Origin: Pseudoteredinibacter isoporae | Lineage (GTDB): Bacteria; Pseudomonadota; Gammaproteobacteria; Pseudomonadales; Cellvibrionaceae | Assembly (NCBI RefSeq): GCF_011602085.1 | Contig: NZ_JAAONY010000001.1 | Location: forward strand, 1,302,001-1,366,000 | Reading direction: 5' to 3' | DNA length: 64,000 nucleotides | Shown here: positions 53,114 to 63,292 of the stretch, one piece after another | Numbering within the stretch: position 1 is the first letter of the stretch | Layout: every line of letters starts with the position of its first letter | Made by a program: the position numbers and the translations under genes | The notes under the pieces: model-generated | Database searches by the model: none | Told to the model about the DNA's origin: nothing | The model's input: only the letters and a program-made list of their open reading frames with translations

Positions 53114-54109
53114 ATGCAACTGACTGTTTTACTGATTGCCCTGATCTGTGTGCGCTGGTTTGGGATACCTTCCTGGCTTCATATCGATCAGTGGATAAAG
53201 CCCTGGCTGGACGCCATCTCTGGCAAGAGCCTCAGAAACAAACCCTGGCTGTATTGGTTAATTGCGGCATTGGTGCCCCTGGCGGTTGCCGCGTATGCAC
53301 TGCACTGGAGTTCCGGGCACAGTCGCCTGATCGAGTTTGTGATTACGGCCTTTATCCTGCTCTACAGCATCGGACGAGATGATTTCAAAACCCAAGTGCA
53401 AGCCTTTATTGCGGCCGTAAGAGGCACTGACGAAGAGGCGATAAGATCTGCGGCAACCGATCTTCAGGCCAGCCCGGCCGATGAAGAGCTCTCGGAAGAG
53501 CGTGCAGAACTGTATCACCAGAGTTTGCTGAATGCGGCCTATCGCGCCATGGAGCGGGTGTTTGTGGTGTTTTTCTGGTTCGCCATGCTAGGGCCCTTGG
53601 CGGCTTTGGCCTACCGCATATTGCGTATCTTCCACGATGAGAATCAAGCCCGGCTGCTGGCCCATAAAGCCGAGGCTCAGCCTGCAACAGCCGATTCGCA
53701 AACTGACGATGTCCAGTCGAGCGAAGGGGAGGCCAGTACCGAACTTGCCGAGCTTAAATCTGAGGAAGCAAGTGTCGACCCTGAAGATCAGCCGATTTCC
53801 ACCAAGCCTCTGGATAAGCTGCTCTGGCTGCTGGAATGGCCTGTGGTCCGGGTATTGGGGCTGAGCTTTGCGATTACCGGTAATTTTATCAGCTGCATGC
53901 AGCGCTGGCGTGACAGCCTGCTGTGTTTCAAAACCCCATCCAAAAAGGTTCTGGGCAATGCTGTAGGCGGTGCCCTGGATATTGATGTGGACTGCAAACT
54001 GGATTGCGAATCAATCTGCTGTGAAATGGAAGCGCTGCAATCCTTGTTCTTCCGCACCGGCCTGTTCTGGCTCTGTGCCCTGGCTGTTTACCTGATGCTG
54101 GCCCTCTAG
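53114..54109 (+). CDS. ampE: AmpE inner-membrane regulatory protein
   Basis: A 331-residue membrane protein. The N-terminus QLTVLLIALICVRWFGIPS, the middle NAAYRAMERVFVVFFWFAMLGP and the final LFWLCALAVYLMLAL match AmpE. Between them lies a 40-residue acidic, low-complexity segment (about residues 188-235) rich in Glu, Ser and Ala. AmpE is thought to sense or transmit cell-wall state with AmpD. It is downstream of ampD. Confidence 0.9.
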   Translation: MQLTVLLIALICVRWFGIPSWLHIDQWIKPWLDAISGKSLRNKPWLYWLIAALVPLAVAAYALHWSSGHSRLIEFVITAFILLYSIGRDDFKTQVQAFIAAVRGTDEEAIRSAATDLQASPADEELSEERAELYHQSLLNAAYRAMERVFVVFFWFAMLGPLAALAYRILRIFHDENQARLLAHKAEAQPATADSQTDDVQSSEGEASTELAELKSEEASVDPEDQPISTKPLDKLLWLLEWPVVRVLGLSFAITGNFISCMQRWRDSLLCFKTPSKKVLGNAVGGALDIDVDCKLDCESICCEMEALQSLFFRTGLFWLCALAVYLMLAL

Positions 54110-54190
54110 ACTGAGTGACCTTCGGGCCAAGTTGTCTCTACAGCTTGGCCCCAGCCTGTTATCATGGCGCTTTTTACGTAGGATCTTTTC

Positions 54191-54841
54191 ATGGCCCAGC
54201 AGTCGGCAAAAACCAGCAGTCGAGGCGAGCAAACCCGCCAGCAAATCCTGGATGCCGCTCTCAGAGTTCTTGCTCAGCAGGGCTATCGAGCCCTGACTCA
54301 CCGGGCCATTGCCAAGGAAGCAGGTGTTAGCCTCTCCCTGACGACCTATCATTTCAAGGATCTGGAAGCGCTGCTCCACGATGCCTTTGCCTATTACAAG
54401 CACTCGGTTCTGAATGAGTTTGAAGGCCGTTGGGAGGCTCTGTATGAGGAGTATCTCCTGCCCAGCCTTGAGCAGGCTCGGCGCGAGAATGACCGCACAG
54501 CCTTGGTAGAGATGCTGGCCAAGTATATGACCGAACTTATCGAGTCTGATATTGCGGAGCGCAGTGAAGGGGTCGCAGTGGAAATGACCTTCCATTTTGA
54601 CCTCCACCTTGAAGAAGAGCAGCGCAATTTTGCCTATGAATTGTGCAATCGTCTGTTCCCCAGAATCCATGAGTTCTATCGCCAGATGAAAACGAAAGAT
54701 CCTGAAACGGACGCCAATCTGCTCCTGGATGTTGCCCACTTTCTGCGCTTTCGCCGCCTGGCGGTGCCGGAAATGCTGAGCCGCGAGGATGTCTATCTAC
54801 GTCTCCATCGTCTTTTAACGACACAGCTTGTTAGTGGGTAG
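54191..54841 (+). CDS. TetR-family transcriptional regulator
   Basis: A 216-residue TetR protein. The N-terminal helix-turn-helix RGEQTRQQILDAALRVLAQQGYRALTHRAIAKEAGVSLSLT (core: AIAKEAGVSLSLTTYHF) is clear; the ligand domain is not recognised. It lies 81 bases after ampE. Its target is unknown; no divergent gene is present. Confidence 0.88.
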   Translation: MAQQSAKTSSRGEQTRQQILDAALRVLAQQGYRALTHRAIAKEAGVSLSLTTYHFKDLEALLHDAFAYYKHSVLNEFEGRWEALYEEYLLPSLEQARRENDRTALVEMLAKYMTELIESDIAERSEGVAVEMTFHFDLHLEEEQRNFAYELCNRLFPRIHEFYRQMKTKDPETDANLLLDVAHFLRFRRLAVPEMLSREDVYLRLHRLLTTQLVSG

Positions 54842-55230
54842 TTGCTAACCCCTAGAAGTATGGCGGAAGGGCTTTTGGTTGTCCTTCATCAGTCTTTTCA
54901 AAATAACTTCCGGCAGGCCTTGACGGGGCAGGTGGCCAAGACCTATTATGGTTAGCCTTGCCGGTTTGACTGTACAAATATACAGCTCCTCGATTCGCAT
55001 GGACGCCTAGCACTGAAACACTAGCTGCATTAGAGTCGAACCGGTAAGGGTCTTTTTTCTTGTCGAATTTTTATACTTTCCATTGCTTTATTTTTTCTAT
55101 GCGGTTTTCTATCGCGTATGAATCCGTTCTATCGCCGAAAATGATGGCATTTGAGCAATCCGATAGTTTTTCATTGGGCTGCTAGGTATGATGCTGGGCA
55201 GTTTGTTAATTTGCTCAGCAGAGGATCTTC
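54842..55230. other. Intergenic stretch (389 bases) with an orphan LexA box
   Basis: No recognised gene lies between the TetR gene and yajQ. The stretch holds a LexA-type box (54970-54985), and a 51-codon minus-strand frame (54845-55000), which starts at an ATG without a good ribosome binding site and spans the box. The right half is AT-rich. The promoter of yajQ must lie here. Confidence 0.5.
54970..54985. promoter_or_regulatory. Putative LexA box, target unclear
   Basis: CTGT-N8-ACAG with an AT-rich centre. Read on the minus strand it shares its first ten bases (CTGTATATTT) with the yebG box. It lies 246 bases before yajQ. Confidence 0.6.
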
Positions 55231-55713
55231 ATGCCGTCTTTTGACATCGTATCCGAGGTGGATAAGCACACCTTAACCAATGCCGTCGATCAATCGAATC
55301 GTGTGGTAAATACACGTTTTGATTTCAAAGGTGTCGATGCCGAGTTCACCCGCAACGATTTTGTGATCACCATTCGTGCGGATGAAGAATTTCAGGTTCA
55401 GCAAATGCTGGATATCCTGCAAAGCGATCTGCACAAAAATAAAATTGATATTCAGTGTCTGGAATGCAAAGACATCATTTCTTCGGGTAAACAAAAGAAA
55501 CAGGATGTGGTTGTTCGTACAGGCATTGATAGCGATCTGGCCAGAAAAATCGTCAAAATGATTAAAGAGAAAAAGCTCAAGGTCCAGGCTCAGGTTCAAG
55601 GTGACCAAGTAAGAGTGACGGGCAAGAAGCGTGACGATTTGCAAGCAGTGATGGCCATGTTACGCGCTGCTGATCTGGAAATGCCATTGCAGTTTAATAA
55701 TTTCCGCGATTAG
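55231..55713 (+). CDS. yajQ: YajQ-family cyclic di-GMP/nucleotide-binding protein
   Basis: A 160-residue YajQ (DUF520) protein; residues [18 protein letters not shown] at the start and DFKGVDAEF are family hallmarks. It has two ferredoxin-like domains. Relatives bind c-di-GMP and affect virulence and phage transcription. It is followed after 18 bases by ampG and probably cotranscribed. Confidence 0.92.
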   Translation: MPSFDIVSEVDKHTLTNAVDQSNRVVNTRFDFKGVDAEFTRNDFVITIRADEEFQVQQMLDILQSDLHKNKIDIQCLECKDIISSGKQKKQDVVVRTGIDSDLARKIVKMIKEKKLKVQAQVQGDQVRVTGKKRDDLQAVMAMLRAADLEMPLQFNNFRD

Positions 55714-55731
55714 GACCCTGTAGTAAATTCA

Positions 55732-57273
55732 ATGTCGAAAATTGAGCAGTTCAGCTGGCGTGAAACGTTCAGTCTCATTTTATCGAAGAAAGTAGCGGTT
55801 ATCTTGCTGTTGGGGTTCTCAGCCGGGATACCTTACTTTTTGATTTTTAGCACTTTGTCCCTATGGCTTAAAGAGGCGGGAATTGAACGTTCTACAATAG
55901 CTTTTCTTAGTTGGGCTGCATTGGGCTATTCATTTAAGTTTATCTGGGCACCGTTGGTTGATCAGATGCGCCTGCCTTATCTTGCCAATTGGTTGGGGCG
56001 GCGAAGGTCGTGGCTGTTATTTAGCCAAGTCTGGGTGATACTTTCTATTGGTTTTATGGCGTTAAGTGATCCTGGGTACAGCCTATGGCTTACAGCCGGA
56101 GCGGCTGTTTCACTGGGATTTGCGGCTGCAACACAGGATATTGTTATTGATGCATATCGCATTGAATCCGCTGATAGCTACTTGCAGTCTATATTATCCA
56201 GTGCGTACATTGCTGGATACCGGGGTGGGATGTTATTGGGTGGTGCTGGAGCGCTTCTGATTTCCGACTTTTTGGGTGGTGACAGTTATTCCTCTATATC
56301 TTGGTCCATTGCCTATCTAACCATGGCCTTTGCAATGCTTGCAGGGGTGCTTACGACTTTATCTATTAATGAGCCCAGTGCTGATATTGGCCGAGAAACC
56401 AATTCAAGCTCTGAAAATTTACGGCTATTGCTCGGGTTTATCGTCTGTGCAATCTCCTTTGCTTCTTCATTCGTTTGGTTGGGGCCGCAGTTGAACAGCT
56501 TCAAACCTGAATTGTTAGAGTTTTTTAATAATAAGGCTCTGGCAGGTTTTTTGGTTGAGACATCCAGGATGTTTTTATCTATTGCTTGTGTCTTTGTTGT
56601 GGTCAAGCTCGTGGTAAGGGCTAACGTGGTTCCTGCCTACATTGTTCAAAGAAGTTATGTAGACCCCATTACCGACTTTTTTGAGCGATACGGAAAGGGA
56701 GCTATGATGATTCTGGGGCTGATTGCCCTGTATCGCCTTTCAGATATCGTCATGGGGGTTATAGCGAATGTATTTTATGCGGATGCAGGGTATTCCAAAC
56801 AGCAGATAGCATCGCTTTCCAAGTTTTATGGTTTATTCGCTACATTAGCGGGTGGCTTTTTGGGGGGAGCCCTGTCTATCCGATATGGCGTATACAGAAC
56901 TTTGTTGTTGGGCGCTATTTTATCCGCTTTGACCAATATTCTGTTTTCATATGTTGCAGCATCCGAAGCTAATTCAGTCTTACTTGCTGCTGCTATCACA
57001 GCCGACAATTTATCGGGTGGCTTAGCTACGGCTGCCTTTATTGCTTATCTGTCGAGTCTTACAAGTGTTTCGTTTACAGCGATGCAGTACGCAATTTTTA
57101 GTTCTCTGATGACATTATTTCCCAAGCTGATCGCTGGATACTCTGGAATGATGTCTCTTGCACTGGGGTACGAAGTTTTCTTTTATGTTACGGCCGCGCT
57201 AGGAATACCAGCGGTTGTTCTGGTGTTGATCTTGCAAAGGCTGATCCCTATAACGGAGCGTAATATAGAATAA
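55732..57273 (+). CDS. ampG: AmpG-family muropeptide permease (MFS)
   Basis: A 513-residue MFS transporter with 12-14 helices. The N-terminal motif ILLLGFSAGIPYFLIFSTLS and the FKFIWAPLVDQMRLP and GRRRSWLL segments are diagnostic of AmpG. It brings GlcNAc-anhydro-muropeptides into the cell for AmpD. A weak convergence region lies between it and the atl gene. AmpG, AmpD and AmpE are thus all within 5 kb. Confidence 0.92.
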   Translation: MSKIEQFSWRETFSLILSKKVAVILLLGFSAGIPYFLIFSTLSLWLKEAGIERSTIAFLSWAALGYSFKFIWAPLVDQMRLPYLANWLGRRRSWLLFSQVWVILSIGFMALSDPGYSLWLTAGAAVSLGFAAATQDIVIDAYRIESADSYLQSILSSAYIAGYRGGMLLGGAGALLISDFLGGDSYSSISWSIAYLTMAFAMLAGVLTTLSINEPSADIGRETNSSSENLRLLLGFIVCAISFASSFVWLGPQLNSFKPELLEFFNNKALAGFLVETSRMFLSIACVFVVVKLVVRANVVPAYIVQRSYVDPITDFFERYGKGAMMILGLIALYRLSDIVMGVIANVFYADAGYSKQQIASLSKFYGLFATLAGGFLGGALSIRYGVYRTLLLGAILSALTNILFSYVAASEANSVLLAAAITADNLSGGLATAAFIAYLSSLTSVSFTAMQYAIFSSLMTLFPKLIAGYSGMMSLALGYEVFFYVTAALGIPAVVLVLILQRLIPITERNIE

Positions 57274-57370
57274 CGCTGTTGGGGTTGATTAGATCTCCAG
57301 CAGCGAGCGATTTTAAAATCAATAAGCTTTATCGTTGATTATTTTCTAGAATGCTCTTGGTGTTTTAGGC

Positions 57371-57676
57371 TCAAGGTTCCCAACGGCAGCCCTTGGCGAC
57401 GCGTTCGCCAATAAATTCAACGCCCTCGGCCAGCAATAGCGATTGTTGCTTGTCGTAGGCCGGGCCGGGCGCTAGAGAAATTTTCCCCTGACTATTAATA
57501 ACCCGAAACCAGGGGATTTTGCTGCCTTTGGGTAAGCGGCCCATCAGCTTGCCCACGTGGCGGCTGTGGTTGGGGTAGCCGGCGAGTTTGGCAACCTGAC
57601 CATAGGAGGCGACTTTGCCCTTGGGTATGGCTGCAACGATTTGATAAACCGCCTGACTGAATTCTTCCATCGACAT
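57371..57676 (-). CDS. Alkyltransferase-like (ATL) DNA base-flipping protein
   Basis: A 101-residue MGMT-family protein, the size of ATL proteins. The active Cys motif PCHR of true alkyltransferases is replaced by IPWFRVINSQGKIS, so it cannot take alkyl groups; ATLs bind O6-alkylguanine and hand it to nucleotide excision repair. The helix-turn-helix SYGQVAKLAGYPNHSRHVGKL (core AKLAGYPNHSRHVGK) is kept. It is divergent from the DUF481 gene with 29 bases between starts. Confidence 0.9.
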   Translation of the reverse strand: MSMEEFSQAVYQIVAAIPKGKVASYGQVAKLAGYPNHSRHVGKLMGRLPKGSKIPWFRVINSQGKISLAPGPAYDKQQSLLLAEGVEFIGERVAKGCRWEP

Positions 57677-57705
57677 TGTTTAATCACTATTCCATAGATT
57701 GTTTC

Positions 57706-58710
57706 ATGACTCGACTGACCAGTATTTTCTTGTTGTTCTTACTTTCCACTCAAGCCTTTGCAGCGCGATTGACGCTGATGAATGGCGATAGCTTACAGGG
57801 TGATTTGCTTGGAATCGAGGGGAGCACCCTGCGTTGGCAATCCCCGATGTTGGGAGAACTCTCCATACCGTTGAGCAAGGTGGAAAGTTTTAACAGCGAT
57901 ACGCTGGTGAAAATACAGGGGCGCGATGATGCCTGTAGCATCATTCAAGTGAGCAACGGCGAAATGCACTACAGTTGCTCCCAAAGCCAGGGCAATAAAA
58001 TGGATTTGCTTGCGGTTGATCAGGTGGAACCCTTTGAGCAGTTTTATACCCAGGATCTGGACATCAGCGGCAGCTTGTCGGTTGCAGGTGTTTTGTCTCG
58101 AGGAAACAAAGAAGAAGATGATTGGGATGTGTCGGCCAAAGTGGGTGCTGAACATGGTGACTATCGTCATGAAGCCGATTTCAAATACGACAATACCGAC
58201 AAACTTCTGCAGTCTCAGCAAACTGAGGATTACAAACTGGGCTATCAGCTGGACTGGTTTTTCAAAGAGCGTTGGTTCCTCTATACCGACGTCAGCACGG
58301 AAATGCTGGAATCCAAGAATATCGATCAACGCCATGGCCTGGGTTTGGGTGTCGGTTATCAGTGGTTCAAGCGCCGGGATCTGAGTCTGGCGCTGGAAAG
58401 TGGTTTAAATCTGCAAAACGAGGAGCAAACCGGTTCATCCAATACCGAAGAGCGCTTGAACTGGCAGTGGGCTTTGCAGCTGGATTATCGTTTGCCGTTT
58501 TCGGCCACCCTGTTTCATAAACACCAGCTCAGCTATTCGATGCAATTGGCCGAAGATTGGGAGCTGGATACCGAGACCGGACTTAAAGTCCCTCTGGGTT
58601 ACGGGCTCTCCTCGGATGTTAAATTTCAATACGACTTCGATAATCTGCCCGCAGAGGGCGCCAAGCGCAAAGATACTCGTCTAACAGTCGGTGTGGCCTA
58701 TCAGTGGTAA
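57706..58710 (+). CDS. DUF481 outer-membrane protein (YdiY-like)
   Basis: A 334-residue exported protein. Start at ATG 57706 (the frame is open to 57676) because it gives a clean signal peptide ending TQAFA. The first part (RLTLMNGDSLQGDLLGIEGS) is a repeat-like linker seen in DUF481 proteins; residues about 115-334 form alternating strands ending in aromatic VGVAYQW, as expected for a beta-barrel. Function unknown. Confidence 0.85.
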   Translation: MTRLTSIFLLFLLSTQAFAARLTLMNGDSLQGDLLGIEGSTLRWQSPMLGELSIPLSKVESFNSDTLVKIQGRDDACSIIQVSNGEMHYSCSQSQGNKMDLLAVDQVEPFEQFYTQDLDISGSLSVAGVLSRGNKEEDDWDVSAKVGAEHGDYRHEADFKYDNTDKLLQSQQTEDYKLGYQLDWFFKERWFLYTDVSTEMLESKNIDQRHGLGLGVGYQWFKRRDLSLALESGLNLQNEEQTGSSNTEERLNWQWALQLDYRLPFSATLFHKHQLSYSMQLAEDWELDTETGLKVPLGYGLSSDVKFQYDFDNLPAEGAKRKDTRLTVGVAYQW

Positions 58711-58849
58711 GCTAGTGGTAGGCCTATGCTTATATGGTCCACGCTTGCTATGGGTTAAGATTGGCTAAGGGCCCTTGTTTCAAGCGGCTACGGCAACCAT
58801 ATCTACCTTAAGGCAAGAAAACCCAGTTAAAACGAGTGAGGTTACTAAC

Positions 58850-59350
58850 GTGCGCGGTCTATTTTTATTGTTCATTATCATGCCAGTTCTGGAGCTTTGG
58901 CTGCTGATTCAGGTAGGTGGGCAAATTGGCGCTCTGAATACTATTGCTCTTGTGTTTCTCACCGCAATTCTCGGTACTTGGCTGCTGCGCCAGCAGGGTT
59001 TGCGTACCTTGCTTCAGGCCCGTGAAAAGATGGCTAGCGGCCAAATGCCGGCGAAGGAAATGGCCGAAGGGCTGTGCCTGGCCGTCGGTGGCGCATTATT
59101 GCTTACCCCGGGCTTTATAACCGATGCTATTGGTTTCGCCTGTCTGATTCCGGGTTTGCGTAGCGCCATTATTGCTGGTGTGATCAAAAACATGCATGTG
59201 CAGACGGTGCACAGCCAGTCGTTTCACGGCCACTCCTTTCATCAGGGGCCGGGTGGCCGTGCCGGGCAATCAGGAGATGTGATTGAAGGGGAATGGGAAT
59301 CCGCTGAGCCACGTTCTTCTATCCATAACGATGAAGTAAAACCAAAATAA
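58850..59350 (+). CDS. fxsA: FxsA-family membrane protein
   Basis: A 166-residue FxsA protein. Start at GTG 58850 behind GAGG; the family begins with the hydrophobic segment RGLFLLFIIMPVLELWLLI. Two or three further helices follow (GALLLTPGFITDAIGF is typical). The C-terminal tail has a His-rich run (HVQTVHSQSFHGHSFHQG). In E. coli FxsA protects from T7 exclusion. It lies upstream of groESL, as often seen. Confidence 0.9.
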   Translation: MRGLFLLFIIMPVLELWLLIQVGGQIGALNTIALVFLTAILGTWLLRQQGLRTLLQAREKMASGQMPAKEMAEGLCLAVGGALLLTPGFITDAIGFACLIPGLRSAIIAGVIKNMHVQTVHSQSFHGHSFHQGPGGRAGQSGDVIEGEWESAEPRSSIHNDEVKPK

Positions 59351-59401
59351 GGTGCCACTGAAGGTGCCCATACTGGGTGTTTATAGCCCTCATTCTGAAA
59401 A

Positions 59402-59434
59402 GCCGGCCTCATTCCAGCCCTCCTGGAGGCCGGC
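59402..59434 (+). terminator. Probable terminator hairpin of fxsA
   Basis: GCCGGCCTC (59402-59410) and GAGGCCGGC (59426-59434) form a nine-base-pair stem with a 15-base loop, 52 bases after the fxsA stop. T residues follow only sparsely. Confidence 0.5.
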
Positions 59435-59573
59435 CCCGAAAGCTTATTTCTTTAAGCCTATGAGGTGAGGCCCCTGAGTGGCTCTACCCACTGATTCAAA
59501 AATCGCTGCCCAATCCTGATTTTTGTCTTCCTCTTCAGCCTTGGCAGATATGCAAAAAAATTCCCCTCGAGTG

Positions 59574-59602
59574 CTTGAAAATCCAATTTCGACCCCCATC
59601 AT
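59574..59602 (+). promoter_or_regulatory. Sigma-32 (heat-shock) promoter of groES
   Basis: CTTGAAA (59574-59580) and CCCCATCAT (59594-59602) are separated by 13 bases, an almost exact match to the RpoH consensus CTTGAAA-N11-16-CCCCATNT. Confidence 0.88.
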
Positions 59603-59646
59603 TGCCTAGAGTCGGGATAAACCCGCGAGAATTTCGCCCCATAGGC

Positions 59647-59676
59647 TTGAAACCCCTGTGAGCGGCACAATATAGG
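59647..59676 (+). promoter_or_regulatory. Possible sigma-70 promoter of groES
   Basis: TTGAAA (59647-59652) and TATAGG (59671-59676) have 18 bases between them, nearer the gene than the heat-shock promoter; it could give basal expression. Confidence 0.5.
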
Positions 59677-59754
59677 CATCTAGGCCGGCGCATCGCTGGT
59701 ACGGATCAAGTTCAATAAGGCCTTCCGTAGAAGGCAAACGTTTGGAGAAAGTTG

Positions 59755-60048
59755 ATGAAAATTCGTCCCTTGCACGATCGTGTTGTGGTTCGTCGTCAGG
59801 AAGAAGAAGCTACTTCCGCTGGCGGTATTGTCCTGCCTGGCTCTGCTCAGGAAAAACCAGCCCAGGGCGTCGTTGTCGCCGTAGGCACTGGTCGCGTTAC
59901 CGACAGTGGTGAAGTTCGCCCAATGTCTGTAAAAGAAGGCGATATCGTAGTATTCGGTAAGTACTCTGGCAGCAACACCGTACAGGTTGATGGCGAAGAG
60001 TTGCTGATCCTGAGCGAAAGCGAAATTTACGGCGTATTGGAAGGCTAA
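59755..60048 (+). CDS. groES: Co-chaperonin GroES
   Basis: A 97-residue GroES starting at ATG 59755 with GGAG before it (a TTG one codon earlier is not the start). The N-terminus [17 protein letters not shown], the mobile loop near [15 protein letters not shown] and the C-terminal strand are standard. It caps GroEL. It is the first gene of the groESL operon under heat-shock control. Confidence 0.98.
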   Translation: MKIRPLHDRVVVRRQEEEATSAGGIVLPGSAQEKPAQGVVVAVGTGRVTDSGEVRPMSVKEGDIVVFGKYSGSNTVQVDGEELLILSESEIYGVLEG

Positions 60049-60097
60049 GACCAGCCCTCGCATACCCCCTTAAGACACAAATTTGAAGGAAATTTGA

Positions 60098-61750
<1,653 letters not shown>

Positions 61751-61791
61751 GCCCCCCCATTCAAAAGCTCTAATGTATAGAGTTTTGCCTG

Positions 61792-61824
61792 AAAAGGGCG
61801 CTTGTTTTGCAAGCGCCCTTTTTT
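61792..61824 (+). terminator. Intrinsic terminator of groESL
   Basis: AAAAGGGCGCTTG and CAAGCGCCCTTTT form a perfect 13-base-pair stem with a 5-base loop, then more T residues. Confidence 0.93.
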
Positions 61825-61870
61825 GTGCCGGTTTAATATGCGGGATTCAAAGTAAAGCTCGCCCTTAATT

Positions 61871-61889
61871 GCAAATGGTAATCATTGCT
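61871..61889 (+). promoter_or_regulatory. Putative Fur box of the chaN gene
   Basis: The 19 bases match the Fur consensus GATAATGATAATCATTATC at 13 positions, with the centre GGTAATCATT nearly exact. The site lies 49 bases before the ChaN start. Confidence 0.65.
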
Positions 61890-61937
61890 AATTGTGCTCA
61901 TGAGGACTAGAATGCTGGGCTTTTACTTGGGGTCTTT

Positions 61938-62945
61938 ATGTCCATGCTGTCTGCCAAGCTACGCCATGTCCGTTATGCGCTGTTACCATTATCGATTCTA
62001 CTGAGTGGCTGTGTTGGTACGGCAACGACTCAGGAACGCGCCAGTGCAACAGAGGAGATGGCACAGATGAAGGCTGTTGCCAGTTTGTATGATTACCAGT
62101 TGCAAGATAAAGCCGGTCAGCCCCTGGGGATGGCTCAGCTCCTGAAAGACTTGGATGATGCGGACGTTGTGATGGTTGGGGAATGGCATGCCCACCCCGC
62201 CGTGCATCTTTTTCAGGCGAAGCTCATGGCCGCGCTTGCGGGAAATGACAGGCCGCTGAGCTTATCCATGGAGCATTTCACCCGTGCCGACCAGGCTGAG
62301 TTAAATCGTTATCTGGCCGGTGAAATTGGCGAGAGTACCTTACTGAAAAACACCAAGGCCTGGGATAACTACAAAAGTGATTATCGCCCCATGGTCGAAA
62401 TCGCCCGCCACCAGAAGTTGCCGGTAGTCGCCGCCAATGCCCCGCGTAAATACGTGAAGTGTGTTGGGCGTGTGGGTCCGGATTATCTGGATTCAATTGA
62501 GGGTGAAGAGCGTGCTTTGGTTGCCGCTAAGGTGGACATCAGCGATTCTCCGTACCGTCAGAAATTTCTGGGTAACATGAAAGGGATGAGCCTTTCTGAA
62601 GAGCGTATTGGAAAAATGTTCGGTGCACAGATGACCTGGGATGCCACCATGGCGGAATCGATTGCCTTGCACGTGGAGGAGAATCCAGAGCGTCGTGTAT
62701 TTCATGTTGCCGGCCGATTTCATACCGAGGGTGGGCTGGGAACGGGTGCCGAGCTGTTAAAGCTGAACCCTGATCTCAAGATTGCCTACATCACAGCGGT
62801 AACTGAGGGCGAAGAGCTTTCCGGTGATGATTTTCGATTGCTGGTTCAGGAGTTACCGCCAATGTGGGTTAATAAAGAAGAGCGCAATGCGGTGATGGCC
62901 GGGCATAAACGCAGCAAGGTGGATTGCGGACAAGGCGAGTCCTGA
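61938..62945 (+). CDS. ChaN-family iron-regulated lipoprotein
   Basis: A 335-residue ChaN lipoprotein. Signal peptide with lipobox LLSGC near residue 23 (lipid attached to that Cys). The family core follows: MVGEWHAHPAVHLFQAKLM with the conserved Glu-His pair, SMEHFTRADQAEL, ANAPRKYVKCVGRVG and VAGRFHTEGGLGTGAELL. ChaN binds heme and may take part in iron uptake. A Fur box before the gene supports iron repression. It is not in an operon that I can see. Confidence 0.88.
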   Translation: MSMLSAKLRHVRYALLPLSILLSGCVGTATTQERASATEEMAQMKAVASLYDYQLQDKAGQPLGMAQLLKDLDDADVVMVGEWHAHPAVHLFQAKLMAALAGNDRPLSLSMEHFTRADQAELNRYLAGEIGESTLLKNTKAWDNYKSDYRPMVEIARHQKLPVVAANAPRKYVKCVGRVGPDYLDSIEGEERALVAAKVDISDSPYRQKFLGNMKGMSLSEERIGKMFGAQMTWDATMAESIALHVEENPERRVFHVAGRFHTEGGLGTGAELLKLNPDLKIAYITAVTEGEELSGDDFRLLVQELPPMWVNKEERNAVMAGHKRSKVDCGQGES

Positions 62946-63001
62946 TTTCTCTCTCGGGGCGCGCATGCGCTCCCGCCTTTCTTGATCACTCAACAGCTGA
63001 A

Positions 63002-63286
63002 TTAATTCGGCTGTTCAAAGTGCCAAAGCATTTTGCCGACGATTTTGCTTCTGTCACAACGTCCAATTTTTTCCTGGCTGATGCCCGTGGGGTTGCAGCT
63101 GCGCAGGTGAAAGTGTTTGCCTTGAAGGCTGGAAATCTGTTTAAAAATAACACCGAATTCCGGGTGTTGGTAAACCAGAAATTCTTCCGGGCGGAGACGA
63201 AAAAAAACGGTGGATAAAAGAAGATAATCCCCGCTTTGAAAGCGGGGACTCATGCTGTCGCCTGTGACTTTGTACAAACGCAGCAT
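63002..63286 (-). CDS. sodX: Nickel-type superoxide dismutase maturation protease
   Basis: A 94-residue S26/S24-like peptidase, the small type that accompanies sodN. The nucleophile lies in GDSMSP (Ser11), with the general-base Lys probably in VIFKQI. It cuts the leader of NiSOD to free the His-1 amino end. It lies 6 bases after sodN. Confidence 0.88.
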   Translation of the reverse strand: MLRLYKVTGDSMSPRFQSGDYLLLSTVFFRLRPEEFLVYQHPEFGVIFKQISSLQGKHFHLRSCNPTGISQEKIGRCDRSKIVGKMLWHFEQPN

Positions 63287-63292
63287 ACCGGC

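Larger units (their letters stand above)
59351..59754. other. Intergenic control region of groESL
   Basis: This 404-base region holds a GC-rich hairpin after fxsA (59402-59434), a sigma-32 type promoter (59574-59602), a possible sigma-70 promoter (59647-59676) and a small hairpin (GCCTTC ... GAAGGC, 59720-59735) in the groES leader. No other gene was seen in it. Confidence 0.7.

Noticed and set aside
54845-55000. A 51-codon minus-strand frame as a real SOS-induced gene.
   Set aside because: No ribosome binding site, and the LexA box is inside the frame, so a LexA-controlled transcript would probably start within it. Kept only as part of the LexA-box finding.
55099-55185. A 28-codon plus-strand frame before yajQ.
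   Set aside because: No ribosome binding site, AT-rich setting, and such short frames are expected by chance.
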